Part shown: in pieces, positions 28,001-35,654 of the stretch
How positions within the stretch are numbered: position 1 is the stretch's first letter
Layout of the letters: the number at the start of each line of letters is the position of its first letter
NCBI RefSeq assembly: GCF_002072175.1
Contig: NZ_MVIV01000006.1
Location: 1-64,000 of the forward strand
Direction: 5' to 3'
Length of the DNA: 64,000 nucleotides
DNA from: Actinomyces gaoshouyii
GTDB lineage: Bacteria > Actinomycetota > Actinomycetes > Actinomycetales > Actinomycetaceae
Position numbers and translations under genes: made by a program
Notes under the pieces: generated by a model
What the model saw: only the letters and a program-made list of their open reading frames with translations
Databases searched by the model: none
What the model was told of the DNA's origin: nothing

Positions 28001-28904
28001 CGAGCGGGCGCTGACCGAGCTCGGGCTCGAGCTCGATCCCCTGGTGGAGGAGTTCGGACCTCATATGCCCGTCCCCGAGATCGAGCAGGACGACGCCGAG
28101 CCGGCGCCGGGCCCGTCAGAGCCGCCGGGCGCCTCTGAACCGGAGGCCGCCGAGCCGGGGGAGGGGACCGACGCGCAGCGCGCTTCGCGGACTCCGAGGG
28201 CCCGCCCCGGGCGGCCCTACGCGCGCGCCGAGCAGGAGAAGCGCCTGGCCCGTGCCAAGCGCGACCTCGCCCGCCTGGGCAAGATCAACCCCCTGGCCTT
28301 CGAGGAGCACGCCGCGCTGCAGCAGCGCCACCGCTTCCTCGCCGAGCAGCTCGCCGATCTCAAGCGCTCGCGCGCGGACCTGCTGGACATCGTCGAGGAG
28401 ATCGATGCGCGCGTGCAGGAGGTCTTCACCTCCGCGTATCAGGACACAGCCCGTGAGTTCGCCTCCGTGTTCGACCGCCTCTTCCCCGGCGGCGAGGGCC
28501 GCCTCGTGCTCACCGACCCGGGCGACATGCTCACCACGGGCATCGAGATCGAGGCGCGGCCGGCGGGCAAGAAGGTCAAGCGCCTCTCCCTGCTCTCCGG
28601 CGGGGAGCGATCCCTGGCGGCGGTCGCCCTGCTCATCGCGATCTTCAAAGCGCGTCCCTCGCCCTTCTACGTCATGGACGAGGTGGAAGCGGCCCTCGAT
28701 GACACGAACCTGGGGCGCCTGCTGGAGATCTTCACCGAGCTTCGCGAGTCCAGCCAGCTCATCATCATCACCCACCAGAAGCGCACCATGGAGGTCGCCG
28801 ACGCCCTCTACGGCATCACCATGCGCGACGGCATCACCCAGGCCGTCTCCCAGCGCCTGGCGCGCAAACGGGGCGCCGACGGCGATGAGGGCACTGGGGG
28901 CTGA
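25062..28904 (+). CDS. smc: Chromosome segregation protein SMC
   Basis: Condensin core ATPase that loops and segregates chromosomes with ScpA/ScpB. The 1280-residue protein starts at GTG 25062 (HLKTLTIKGFKSFA), the standard SMC beginning. Walker A GPNGSGKS is at 31-38; Ala/Glu/Arg-rich coiled coils run to about 500 and again from about 700; a hinge lies between; the C-terminal head has signature LSGGERSLAAVALL near 1180 and Walker B FYVMDEVEAALDD near 1200. The hinge carries a low-complexity insertion with an in-frame copy of the paired GACCGGTCTCG repeat, and the second coil holds acidic Pro/Gly linkers. The start is preceded by TATCGT, leaderless type. ftsY follows. Confidence 0.95.
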   Translation: MHLKTLTIKGFKSFASSTTLRLEPGITAVVGPNGSGKSNVVDALTWVMGEQGAKNLRGGTMADVIFAGAGSRPALGRAEVSLTIDNADGALPIDYSEVTITRTLFRGGGSEYQINGAQCRLLDVQELLSDTGLGRQMHVIVGQGQLDAVLAATPEDRRGFIEEAAGVLKHRRRKERALRKLDSMAADLARVADLANELHRQLGPLAKQAAVARRARTIQIEVRDATARLLADDVVAVQQLLEAGQEDTAAVTARRTAAEEAEKAARDRLAGLAEVEAGAGRRLAAATQVWENLAGAAQQLSSLADVAAERVRGLANAPEPSFGTDPEELDRRAEAAAVEEAELAERIESTRSALAAATQERVEAEAAQSTAESALAALQRSQAEHRERVARAGGRLASARSRHEAATAAREQARIALVAAEERRAAAQAALEEAAPGAGGAAAAEEDAPGSASSEQVEATARHEAATAALASARDALAAATEARSQAVSEQATWAARRDALALLLRAEDATAELAEAGLEGLLGPLPEHLSIEKGWENAIAALLGDLAAAALAADEAAAIAALEHARRAEAGAIRLIIAQEGTDGDDGASDAPEPPVEGGGPGLDRDIDRSRPVPPVEGAVPARGLVTIQAGTAQRSGLQAAFDRLLAGAWAVPDLETGAAARVADPRARVVTRDGDILAPGWAGGGGRGSASVLELAAAHDEAASRAETAREAQEAAETALVEARQAEEACRGGLTAALEQLRRADAEAAREAEALARLASAAHAATEEAGRARRALERAEEETARRAAELAAASTALAEIEQAPGPGAPDGEEGGGSGAPVDAEAAIEAARARRDEAAEAATAARAAETDARLALRTAEERERSGRGRSESLRLAARRERESRAAAERARERRARQLLVAQRVRDEARRSAEAGREWAAEAAQRRAAVEAERTESLEATREVRDEIDRLTKEIAALTDAAYREEIARAEHRTRLEALAERALTELGLELDPLVEEFGPHMPVPEIEQDDAEPAPGPSEPPGASEPEAAEPGEGTDAQRASRTPRARPGRPYARAEQEKRLARAKRDLARLGKINPLAFEEHAALQQRHRFLAEQLADLKRSRADLLDIVEEIDARVQEVFTSAYQDTAREFASVFDRLFPGGEGRLVLTDPGDMLTTGIEIEARPAGKKVKRLSLLSGGERSLAAVALLIAIFKARPSPFYVMDEVEAALDDTNLGRLLEIFTELRESSQLIIITHQKRTMEVADALYGITMRDGITQAVSQRLARKRGADGDEGTGG
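26844..26917. repeat. Paired GACCGGTCTCG element (copy 3) inside smc with flanking direct repeats
   Basis: CCGGTCTCG units start at 26866 and 26888, 22 bp apart as in the other copies. The element is bracketed by identical 14-mers CCCCCGGTGGAGGG (26844-26857 and 26904-26917). One repeat plus the insert is 60 bp, exactly 20 codons, so the smc frame is kept and PPVEG is encoded twice. Confidence 0.7.
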
Positions 28905-28937
28905 CACGGGGCGCGGGGCATCGGGCATGATGGGGGC

Positions 28938-30137
28938 ATGGACCCGATGCTCGTCGTGATTGCCGTCCTCGCCGTCCTCGCCCTGGCGGGAGGGCTCTGG
29001 CTCGTCTCCGGCCGCCGCCGCGGCCGCGTACCCCCCGAGGTCAGCCCCCACAAGCCCCTGGATCGCGAGGAGGCCCTTCCCACCGCCAGACCCGAGGAGG
29101 CGGGGGCGGGGACCGAATCCCCCGGCGAGGCCCCTGAGGCCGGGGAGCGCGCCGGGGGCGCCGTCGCCACCCTGGAGCGGCCCGAGTCCATCCCCGGGCG
29201 CATGCAGCGCCTGCGCGCCCGCCTGGCCGGCTCCGGGGGCTTCGGCAAGGCCATCCTGTCGGTCCTGTCCCGCGGCGACCTGTCCGAGTCCGACTGGGAG
29301 GAGATCGAGGACACCCTGCTGACCTCCGACCTCGGCGTTGAGGTGACCATGGAGCTCATGGACGGGCTGCGCACCCAGGCCAAGGTGCTCGGAACCTCCG
29401 ACCCCGAGGCCATCCGCGGCGTCCTGCGCTCCGGGCTCCTCGAGCTCGTCGACCCCACCATGGACCGCTCCCTCAACCTCGCCCGGCCCGCGGCCGCCGA
29501 GAGCGCCGATCTGCCCGCGGGCGCCGAGCCCGCCGCCGCGATCCTCATGGTCGGCGTCAATGGCACCGGCAAGACCACCACCTGCGGCAAGCTCGCCCGC
29601 GTCCTCGTCGCCCAGGACAGGACCGTCGTCATGGGCGCCGCCGACACCTTCCGCGCCGCCGCCGCCGAGCAGCTGTCCACGTGGGGCCGGCGCGTGGGCG
29701 TGGAGGTCGTCCGCTCCGAGCGCGAGGGCGCCGACCCCGCCTCCGTCGCCTTCGACGCCGTGCGCAAGGCCGCCGACCAGAACGCCGACGTCGTCCTCAT
29801 CGACACCGCCGGGCGCCTCCAGAACAAGGCCGGCCTCATGGACGAGCTCGGCAAGATCAAGCGCGTCATGGGCAAGATCGCCCCCGTCGGCGAGATCCTC
29901 CTCGTCCTGGACGCCACCACCGGCCAGAACGGCATGCGACAGGCCCAGGTCTTCTCCGAGGCCGTGGGCGTGACCGGCATCGTGCTCACCAAGCTCGACG
30001 GCACCGCCAAGGGCGGCATCGTCGTCACCGTCCAGCGCGAGCTCGGAGTGCCCGTCAAGCTCGTCGGCCTGGGTGAGGGCGCCGACGACCTGGCCCCCTT
30101 CGATCCCGAGGGCTTCGTTGACGCCCTCCTGGCCTGA
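28938..30137 (+). CDS. ftsY: Signal recognition particle receptor FtsY
   Basis: GTPase receptor that docks SRP-ribosome complexes at the membrane. The 399-residue protein starts with a hydrophobic helix (residues 4-25), then an acidic Pro/Glu linker, an N domain, and the SRP-type G domain: GVNGTGKTTTCGKLA near 205, DTFRAAAAEQL, DTAGRLQNK, TKLDGTAKGG and GLGEGADDLAPF. The N-terminal membrane anchor is usual in actinobacterial FtsY. CATGAT ends 6 bases before the ATG, so the message is probably leaderless. It lies just after smc, and ffh, its SRP partner, follows 1.2 kb on. Confidence 0.96.
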   Translation: MDPMLVVIAVLAVLALAGGLWLVSGRRRGRVPPEVSPHKPLDREEALPTARPEEAGAGTESPGEAPEAGERAGGAVATLERPESIPGRMQRLRARLAGSGGFGKAILSVLSRGDLSESDWEEIEDTLLTSDLGVEVTMELMDGLRTQAKVLGTSDPEAIRGVLRSGLLELVDPTMDRSLNLARPAAAESADLPAGAEPAAAILMVGVNGTGKTTTCGKLARVLVAQDRTVVMGAADTFRAAAAEQLSTWGRRVGVEVVRSEREGADPASVAFDAVRKAADQNADVVLIDTAGRLQNKAGLMDELGKIKRVMGKIAPVGEILLVLDATTGQNGMRQAQVFSEAVGVTGIVLTKLDGTAKGGIVVTVQRELGVPVKLVGLGEGADDLAPFDPEGFVDALLA

Positions 30138-30331
30138 GGGCGAGCACCGGCGCTCGCCTCCTCACTCCCGCGCCCGCAGGAGGGTCCGCGAGCTCCCGTC
30201 GCCTCGTTCTCGGGAAGCGCCTCGACCACGCGCGCGACCTGCTCGCCGAAGAGTCCGGCGGGGTCGGCTACCCCTCGCCCGCACGACGACCACCCCTTCC
30301 GCGCCGTCCTCGCCTGGTTGCGGGCCACTGC

Positions 30332-30362
30332 TTGACCCTCACGCGGTGTGAGGCGGCAGGCT
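30332..30362 (+). promoter_or_regulatory. TipA/MerR-type promoter with dyad in a 19-bp spacer
   Basis: -35 TTGACC (30332-30337) and -10 CAGGCT (30357-30362) are 19 bp apart, the stretched spacing that MerR-family activators need. The spacer contains the perfect dyad CCTCAC-gcggt-GTGAGG (30337-30353), close to the known tipA operator arrangement. Transcription would begin at the ATG at 30370. Confidence 0.7.
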
Positions 30363-30369
30363 GCGCCGC

Positions 30370-31242
30370 ATGAGAGATCCTCAGGGCATGGATGACGCTC
30401 TTCCCCAGCGCCCGACGCCGACTCCGATGCCGGCCGCAGCCGAGGCCCCCGCGCGAGGGGACGACTGCACGGTCGGCGCCGCCGCGCGGCTGCTGGGCGT
30501 GAGCGTGCGCGCGCTCCACCACTGGGACGCCATCGGCCTGCTCACCCCTTCAGGACGCAGTTGGTCCGGATACCGCCTCTACAGCGACGCCGACCTCGAC
30601 CGCGCCCAGCAGATCCTCGTCTACCGCGAGACCGGCATGGGCCTGGCCGCGATCGGCGAGTTGCTTGACGGCGCCCCGGCGACGGCCGCCGAGCACCTGG
30701 TGGAGCAGCGCCGCCTCCTGTCCGAGCGGATCTCCCGCCTGACGCGGATGGTCCGCGTCATCGACACCATGATGGAGGCAGAGACCATGGGAAATCACAT
30801 GAGCGGGGCCGAGCGGGCCCGGGCCTGGCACGGCCAGTGGAGCGAGGAGTACGCCGCGCAGGCCGAGGAACGCTGGGGCGGCACCGACGATTGGGCGGAG
30901 TCCGAGCGGCGCAAAGCCGCCATGACACTGGACGACTGGCAGCGGGCGGCCGATGAGGCCAAGCGCTTGGAAGCCGATCTCGCCGATGCCATGCGCCGCG
31001 GTGTCGCTCCCGGCAGCCAGGAGGCCAATGCCCTGGCCGAGCGCCACCGGGAGGAGCTGAACCGCTGGTTCGATGTGACCGTGCCCAAGCAGGTGCTCAT
31101 CGCCCACGGCTACGTCGACGATCAGCGCTTCACCGATCACTACGATGCTGAGGAGAAGGGGCTGGCGGCCTGGATCAAGGAGATCATCGACGCATCCGCC
31201 CTCGCCCAGGGGGTGGACCCGGGCTCGGTCACCTGGGAGTGA
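30370..31242 (+). CDS. MerR-family transcriptional activator with TipAS antibiotic-recognition domain
   Basis: A 290-residue TipA-like regulator. The winged-helix MerR domain (about 35-105) contains TVGAAARLLGVSVRALHHWDAIGLLTPSGRSWSGYRLY. A dimerisation helix (to about 135) and a C-terminal TipAS domain (about 145-288; MSGAERARAWHGQWSEEYAAQAEERWGG) follow. TipAS binds thiopeptide-type and other cyclic antibiotics in Streptomyces. The N-terminus is extended by a Pro/Ala-rich stretch. ATG 30370 is 7 bases after the -10 of a MerR-type promoter, pointing to a leaderless, autoactivated mRNA. An in-frame ATG at 30388 is possible. No obvious target gene is adjacent. Confidence 0.87.
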   Translation: MRDPQGMDDALPQRPTPTPMPAAAEAPARGDDCTVGAAARLLGVSVRALHHWDAIGLLTPSGRSWSGYRLYSDADLDRAQQILVYRETGMGLAAIGELLDGAPATAAEHLVEQRRLLSERISRLTRMVRVIDTMMEAETMGNHMSGAERARAWHGQWSEEYAAQAEERWGGTDDWAESERRKAAMTLDDWQRAADEAKRLEADLADAMRRGVAPGSQEANALAERHREELNRWFDVTVPKQVLIAHGYVDDQRFTDHYDAEEKGLAAWIKEIIDASALAQGVDPGSVTWE

Positions 31243-31371
31243 CGCGCGGGGTGGGGGAGCGCGCTTGCCCTGGCCGCTATCCTGGGCGGCAGCAACGCGG
31301 AGTCCGGGTGGCGCCATGCCGCTCGGGCCCGCACCCCCGACCGGCGCGTCCGCGCCCCAGGAAGGACCCCC

Positions 31372-33084
31372 GTGTTCGGCAACCTCTCCGACCGGCTCAC
31401 CGCCTCCTTCAACTCACTGCGCGGCAAGGGCCGCCTGACCGAGGCCGACGTCGAGGCGACCGTCACCGAGATCCGCCGCGCCCTCCTTGAGGCCGACGTC
31501 GCCCTGCCCGTTGTGCGCGCCTTCACCGCCGCCGTGCGCGAGAAGGCCGTCGACGCCGCCCGCTCCCAGGCGCTCAATCCCGCCCAGCAGGTCATCAAGA
31601 TCGTCAACGACGAGCTCATCGAGGTCCTGGGCGGTGCCACCCGCGAGATCAACTGGGCTGACCGCGGCCCCACGATCATCATGCTCGCCGGCCTCCAGGG
31701 CGCCGGTAAGACGACGCTCGCCGGCAAGCTCGGGCGCTGGCTCAAGGGCGATGGCAAGCGCGTCCTGCTCGTGGCCTCCGACCTCCAGCGCCCCAACGCC
31801 GTCACACAGCTCGGCGTCGTCGCCGAGCGCGCGGGCGTGGACATCTGGGCCCCCGAGCCCGGCAACGGCGTCGGCGACCCGGTTCAGGTGGCCGCCAGCG
31901 GTGTCGAGCAGGCTCGCGCCAAGGGCTACGACGTCGTCGTCGTGGACACAGCCGGCCGCCTGGGCGTGGACGCGGAGATGATGGATCAGGCGATCCGCAT
32001 CCGCGACGCCGTCGCCCCCCACGAGATCCTCTTCGTCCTGGACGCGATGGTCGGGCAGGACGCCGTCAACACCTCGGTGGCCTTCCGCGACGGCGTGGGC
32101 TTCACCGGCGTCGTGCTCTCCAAGCTCGACGGAGACGCCCGCGGTGGCGCGGCCCTGTCCGTGCGCGGGGTGACCGGCGCCCCGGTCCTGTTCTCCTCCA
32201 CCGGCGAGGGCCTGGACGACTTCGAGCGCTTCCACGCCGACCGCATGGCCAGCCGCATCCTCGACATGGGCGACCTGCTCACCCTCATCGAGCAGGCGGA
32301 GAAGACCCTCGACGCCAAGGAGGCCGAGGACGCCGCCGCCAAACTCGCCAAGGGCGAGTTCACCCTCGACGACTTCCTCACCCAGCTGCGCCAGATCCGC
32401 AAGCTCGGCTCGATGAAGAAGCTGCTGGGCATGATGCCCGGCATGGGGCAGATGCGCGAGGCCATCGAGGCATTCGACGACCGCGAGGTGGACCGCATCG
32501 AGGCGATCGTCTGCTCGATGACTCCCGCCGAGCGCAAGGACCTCACGATCCTCAACGGCTCGCGCCGAAGCCGTATCGCCAAGGGCTCGGGCACTACCGT
32601 CCAGGCGGTCAACGAGCTCGTCGACCGCTTCGAGCAGGCCAAGAAGATGATGGAGGCCATGGCGTCGGGCGGCATGGGAGGCGCCGGCGGCCCGGGTGGA
32701 ATGCCCGGAATGGGGTCGCTGCCGTCCATGGGCAAGCACTCCAAGGCCCGCCAGGCGCCCAAGGCCAAGAAGAAGGGCAAGGGCGGCAAGAAGGGCCGCT
32801 CCGGCAACCCCGCCAAGGCGGCGCGCCAGGCCAGGCAGACCGCGCGGGGGGCCCAGGATGCGCCCGCCGCGCCGGTGGCCGGATCCTCCTTCGGGCTGGG
32901 CCAAGCGGCAGGCGGGGTAGCGGGCGCGGGCAGTACCGGCAGTACTGCCGGCGGCTACGGCATCATGCCGGGCCAGCAGGCCGCCCCTGCGCAGTCCCAG
33001 CAGGCCGCTGTCTCCGGTGGCGATGACGTCGCCGACGCCATGGCAGCGCTCCCCGAGGACCTGCGACGCCGTCTCGGGCTCTGA
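31372..33084 (+). CDS. ffh: Signal recognition particle protein Ffh
   Basis: GTPase subunit of SRP; binds signal sequences and 4.5S RNA. N domain, then G domain with AGLQGAGKTTLAGKLG near 106, DLQRPNAV, DTAGRLGVD and SKLDGDARGG. The methionine-rich M domain runs from about 300 (LGMMPGMGQMREAI, SRRSRIAKGSGTTVQAVNELV). At 570 residues it is about 100 longer than usual: after the M domain come Gly/Met, Lys-rich (KKKGKGGKKGRSG) and Gly/Ala/Gln-rich low-complexity segments. GTG start has GGAAGGA 5 bases upstream. Only SRP RNA, not seen in this window, is missing from the local SRP set. Confidence 0.96.
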   Translation: MFGNLSDRLTASFNSLRGKGRLTEADVEATVTEIRRALLEADVALPVVRAFTAAVREKAVDAARSQALNPAQQVIKIVNDELIEVLGGATREINWADRGPTIIMLAGLQGAGKTTLAGKLGRWLKGDGKRVLLVASDLQRPNAVTQLGVVAERAGVDIWAPEPGNGVGDPVQVAASGVEQARAKGYDVVVVDTAGRLGVDAEMMDQAIRIRDAVAPHEILFVLDAMVGQDAVNTSVAFRDGVGFTGVVLSKLDGDARGGAALSVRGVTGAPVLFSSTGEGLDDFERFHADRMASRILDMGDLLTLIEQAEKTLDAKEAEDAAAKLAKGEFTLDDFLTQLRQIRKLGSMKKLLGMMPGMGQMREAIEAFDDREVDRIEAIVCSMTPAERKDLTILNGSRRSRIAKGSGTTVQAVNELVDRFEQAKKMMEAMASGGMGGAGGPGGMPGMGSLPSMGKHSKARQAPKAKKKGKGGKKGRSGNPAKAARQARQTARGAQDAPAAPVAGSSFGLGQAAGGVAGAGSTGSTAGGYGIMPGQQAAPAQSQQAAVSGGDDVADAMAALPEDLRRRLGL

Positions 33085-33147
33085 GGCCGGCGGGGTAGCG
33101 GCCCGCGGACTCAGGCGCTGAGGGCCTCGATCCCGCCCTTGGTACCC

Positions 33148-33186
33148 GGGCCCCGGTGACGCGCCCCCGTAGGTGGCGCGGGGCCC
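33148..33186 (+). terminator. Possible ffh terminator
   Basis: GGGCCCCG (33148-33155) and CGGGGCCC (33179-33186) pair perfectly around a 23-base loop that can itself partly pair. It lies 64 bp after the ffh stop. Confidence 0.4.
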
Positions 33187-33360
33187 TCCGCTTCCGCGAG
33201 GGCCGCGTTGTCGGCGTCATGGACGCTCGTGCTCCCGTGTCCCGGCTCCGGCCGCGTCCTCTATGTCGGCGAGGGCCTGCGAGGCGCTGAGCGACCGACG
33301 GATCATGCCCGTGCCCCGGACCGCTGGGTGGCGAGTGGCGGCGATCGCTGCGTCAATTCT

Positions 33361-33393
33361 GCTGCCTCTGCTGCCTCTGCTGCCTCTGCTGCC
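33361..33393. repeat. 9-bp tandem repeat
   Basis: GCTGCCTCT is repeated 3.7 times without mismatch. Non-coding as far as I can tell. Confidence 0.8.
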
Positions 33394-33472
33394 GTGGCGG
33401 AGGGCGCAGAGGCGGCTTCAGACCGTGGTATGAGACGGGGGCTGCGCCGATTGGTGGGGGCTTTCACCGGGT

Positions 33473-33529
33473 GGTGCTGCTCGCGCCCACTGGTGCGGGC
33501 AGGACGCACCAATGGGTGCGAATAGCACC
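33473..33529 (-). repeat. 57-bp dispersed element, copy A
   Basis: Read on the minus strand this 57-bp segment aligns without gaps to 54416-54472 (about 43 of 57 positions by eye). Both copies start with GGTGC and end with GCACC, a 5-bp terminal inverted repeat, and share the core TCCTGCCCGCACCAGTGGG. CGCACC-aatg-GGTGCG inside it is a tight hairpin. Confidence 0.7.
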
Positions 33530-33661
33530 GTGCCGTTCAGTGCGGGATGCGCCGCTGGCGCCTCCGTGGGCGCCCAGGCCGCACCCGCCGGCTCGTCGGG
33601 TGTTGTCTGTTGGTCGGGGTGTCTGGCCGGGTATGCCGCCGCCTGGTCGCCGACGTGCGCA

Positions 33662-33700
33662 GGGGTTGTGGATGTGTCCCCGGGGCGCCTCCACAACCCC
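33662..33700 (-). terminator. Hairpin downstream of the response-regulator operon
   Basis: GGGGTTGTGGA and TCCACAACCCC form a perfect 11-bp stem with a 17-base loop, about 100 bp beyond the response-regulator stop on the minus strand. Confidence 0.5.
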
Positions 33701-33800
33701 GGGCCCCGCGTCGAGGGCGGCGGGTAGAGGACGAGCTCGTCACCAACAGCACGAACTCGATGCTGGGGAGGCTGCCGGCTGCTCCGACAACCACCCGTTC

Positions 33801-34457
33801 CTACAGCCAGCCGTTGCGCTCGGCGGTGTGGGCCGCCTCGGTGCGGTTGCGCGCGTGGGTCTTGGCGATCGCGCTGGACAGGTAATTGCGCACCGTCCCC
33901 TTGCCCAGATGCAGTCCCGCCGCGATCCCGTGGGCGTCATCGTCCCGGGCGGCCAGGCGCAGCACTTCCTTCTCCCTCTCGGTGAGTGGATTGGGGCCCA
34001 GGAGCACCGACTCCTGGGCCAGGGTTGGGTCGATGACCCGCAACCCTGAATGGATGCGGCGGATCGCGTCCGCCAACTGCTCCGGGGGAGTGTCCTTGAC
34101 CAGGAAGCCGCTCGCCCCGGCCTCCAGCGCCCGCGACAGGTACCCCGGCCGCCCGAAGGTCGTCACGATGAGGCTGCGGCAGGCCAGCCCGGAGGCTGCC
34201 AGCGCGGCGGCGGCGGCCAGGCCGTCGCCATCGGGCATATCGATATCCAGTAGTGCTACATCGGCGCCATGCTCGCGGGCGGCCGCCACTACCTCGTTGC
34301 CGGTGCCCACCTGCGCCACCACCTCCAGATCCGTCTCCAGCCCCAGCAGAGTGGACATCGCCCCGCGCACCAGCGCCTGGTCATCGGCGATGAGCAGGCG
34401 GATGCCCCTGGCCGCCGCCCCTGGGATCGCCGTGCTCCCCGCGTTCCCCATGCTCAC
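33801..34457 (-). CDS. NarL/DesR-family response regulator
   Basis: A 218-residue two-component regulator. The receiver domain has the acidic pair in LLIADDQALVRGA (about residue 25), the phospho-acceptor Asp in ALLDIDMPDGDG near 70, and Lys in FLVKDTPPEQL. The C-terminal LuxR-type helix-turn-helix starts LTEREKEVLRLAA near 152. DesR-like regulators of this sort control adjacent ABC exporters. GTG start overlaps the kinase stop (GTGA), so the two are translationally coupled; the internal ATG at 34451 is an alternative. A TGACA-ga-TGTCA dyad upstream of the operon is a candidate binding site. Confidence 0.9.
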   Translation of the reverse strand: MSMGNAGSTAIPGAAARGIRLLIADDQALVRGAMSTLLGLETDLEVVAQVGTGNEVVAAAREHGADVALLDIDMPDGDGLAAAAALAASGLACRSLIVTTFGRPGYLSRALEAGASGFLVKDTPPEQLADAIRRIHSGLRVIDPTLAQESVLLGPNPLTEREKEVLRLAARDDDAHGIAAGLHLGKGTVRNYLSSAIAKTHARNRTEAAHTAERNGWL

Positions 34458-35654
34458 AGCACGACCTCCATCTCGGTTCCCGGTCCGCCCGCTCCATCCG
34501 GCTCGTATCCAGGCGGTGACGGCACGGGGCTGGCCAGGAGCAGTTCACCGCCCGCTGCCTCCAGGCGCTGGCGCAGCCCCCGCAACCCGTTGCCGGGCGA
34601 GGCTCCCTCCATCCCCCGCCCGTTGTCCGTCACGACGATCCGCCCCGGAGCCAGAGCGATCCTCACCCGGGTGGCCGCGGCGTGTCGGAGGATGTTCGTC
34701 GTGGCCTCGCGCAGGGCCCAGGAGACCAGCTCGCGCTGGCCCAGCGCGATGTCCTCGGGGCCGCCGGTGATCCCTGCGTCGATGCCGGCGGCGTTGAAAG
34801 CCGTGCGCGAGGACTCGATCTGACTGGCCAGATCCGGGGTGCGCAGGCGCGTGACGGTGGAGCGCACATCGGCCAGGGCGGCCCGAGAGAGCTCGATGAC
34901 CTCCGCGAGCTCGCGTTCGGCCGCCTCGGGATCCCTGTGCAGGAGCCTTTGGGCCACTTCCGCTTTGAGGGTGAGAACGGTGAGCGAGTGCCCGAGGATG
35001 TCGTGCACGTTCCTGCCGATCTCCTCGCGCTCGGCCATCGCCGCCTCCGCGCGGGCCCGCCGGGCGCGCTGCACCTCCTGCTCGGAGAAGAAGCGGGCGA
35101 TGACCACGAATCCCGACGACGCGATGCAGCTGAGTGTCATGAGCCCCGACTCACCCGGGCCTGCCGCTAGGACGACGGCCAGGGCGGCCAGGCACATTCC
35201 CGCGCTGGCCGCCAGACCTGTGCCAAACCTGGTGGTGAACAGGACGACTGCGCAGAAATAGGGCAGGAATACCGCGTAATACCAGGTGATCGCGATCGTG
35301 GACCCAACCGCGCAGAGTCCCAGGAGGATGAGTGGACGAATCGCAGGGGCGAACTCCTCGCGCAGTGCCGAGCCCGGGGTGAGCCGGGAGAAGTCACCGC
35401 GCTTGGTGATAAGGCTGACCTCGATCACGTAGATGACCGCGAAGGCCGCCATGCCGGAGGTCCCCAGGATCTTCGCCCACAGCGGGGCCCGCGACGCCAG
35501 GAGGAAGGCGATCCCCGGTAGCAGGAAGCCGATCCAGATGGAGGTCTCCCAGTCGACCGCACCATCCGGGCGCGCCGGGCCAGGTCCAGCGCCAGTCCCG
35601 CCAGTTGGGCGTCTGCGGCGTCGCGGCCAGGGGGCCCGTCACCCGCTCGCTCAT
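34454..35654 (-). CDS. DesK-family sensor histidine kinase, apparently frameshifted near its 5' end
   Basis: Membrane kinase partner of the downstream response regulator. Five or six hydrophobic helices are followed by a HisKA_3 region (EREEIGRNVHDILGHSLTVLTLKAEVA) and HATPase (LREATTNILRHA, DNGRGMEG). The expected start is ATG 35654, in an ATGA overlap with the permease gene. From there the frame reads MSERVTGPLAATPQTPNWRD and ends up out of register. Another frame then supplies DGAVDWETSIWIGFLLPG, the first helix, and continues to the stop. Removing one G near 35566 (minus-strand run) would join them. The longest intact frame starts at an internal ATG at 35452 and lacks helix 1. Real mutation or sequencing error. 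Confidence 0.8.

Larger units (their letters stand above)
33085..33800. other. Long intergenic region rich in repeats and hairpins
   Basis: This 716-bp gap follows ffh and precedes the end of the response-regulator operon. I find no convincing gene: short open frames lack start signals and family resemblance. It holds a possible ffh terminator (33148-33186), 3.7 copies of GCTGCCTCT (33361-33393), a 57-bp dispersed element (33473-33529) and an 11-bp hairpin (33662-33700). Confidence 0.6.

Noticed and set aside
33120-33300. Minus-strand peptide with an STSVHDADNAALAEA segment
   Set aside because: It has a plausible amino-acid composition but no start codon before an upstream stop, and no recognised family. 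It could be a gene relic, but the support is too thin.
33418-33696. Minus-strand 92-residue frame after ffh
   Set aside because: It is built around the 57-bp repeat, has no start signal and no family resemblance. I treat the region as non-coding.
33662-33700. TTGTGGA/TCCACAA pair considered as DnaA boxes of an origin
   Set aside because: Only one inverted pair, no cluster of boxes, no AT-rich unwinding region and no dnaA/dnaN genes nearby. A hairpin terminator explains it better.
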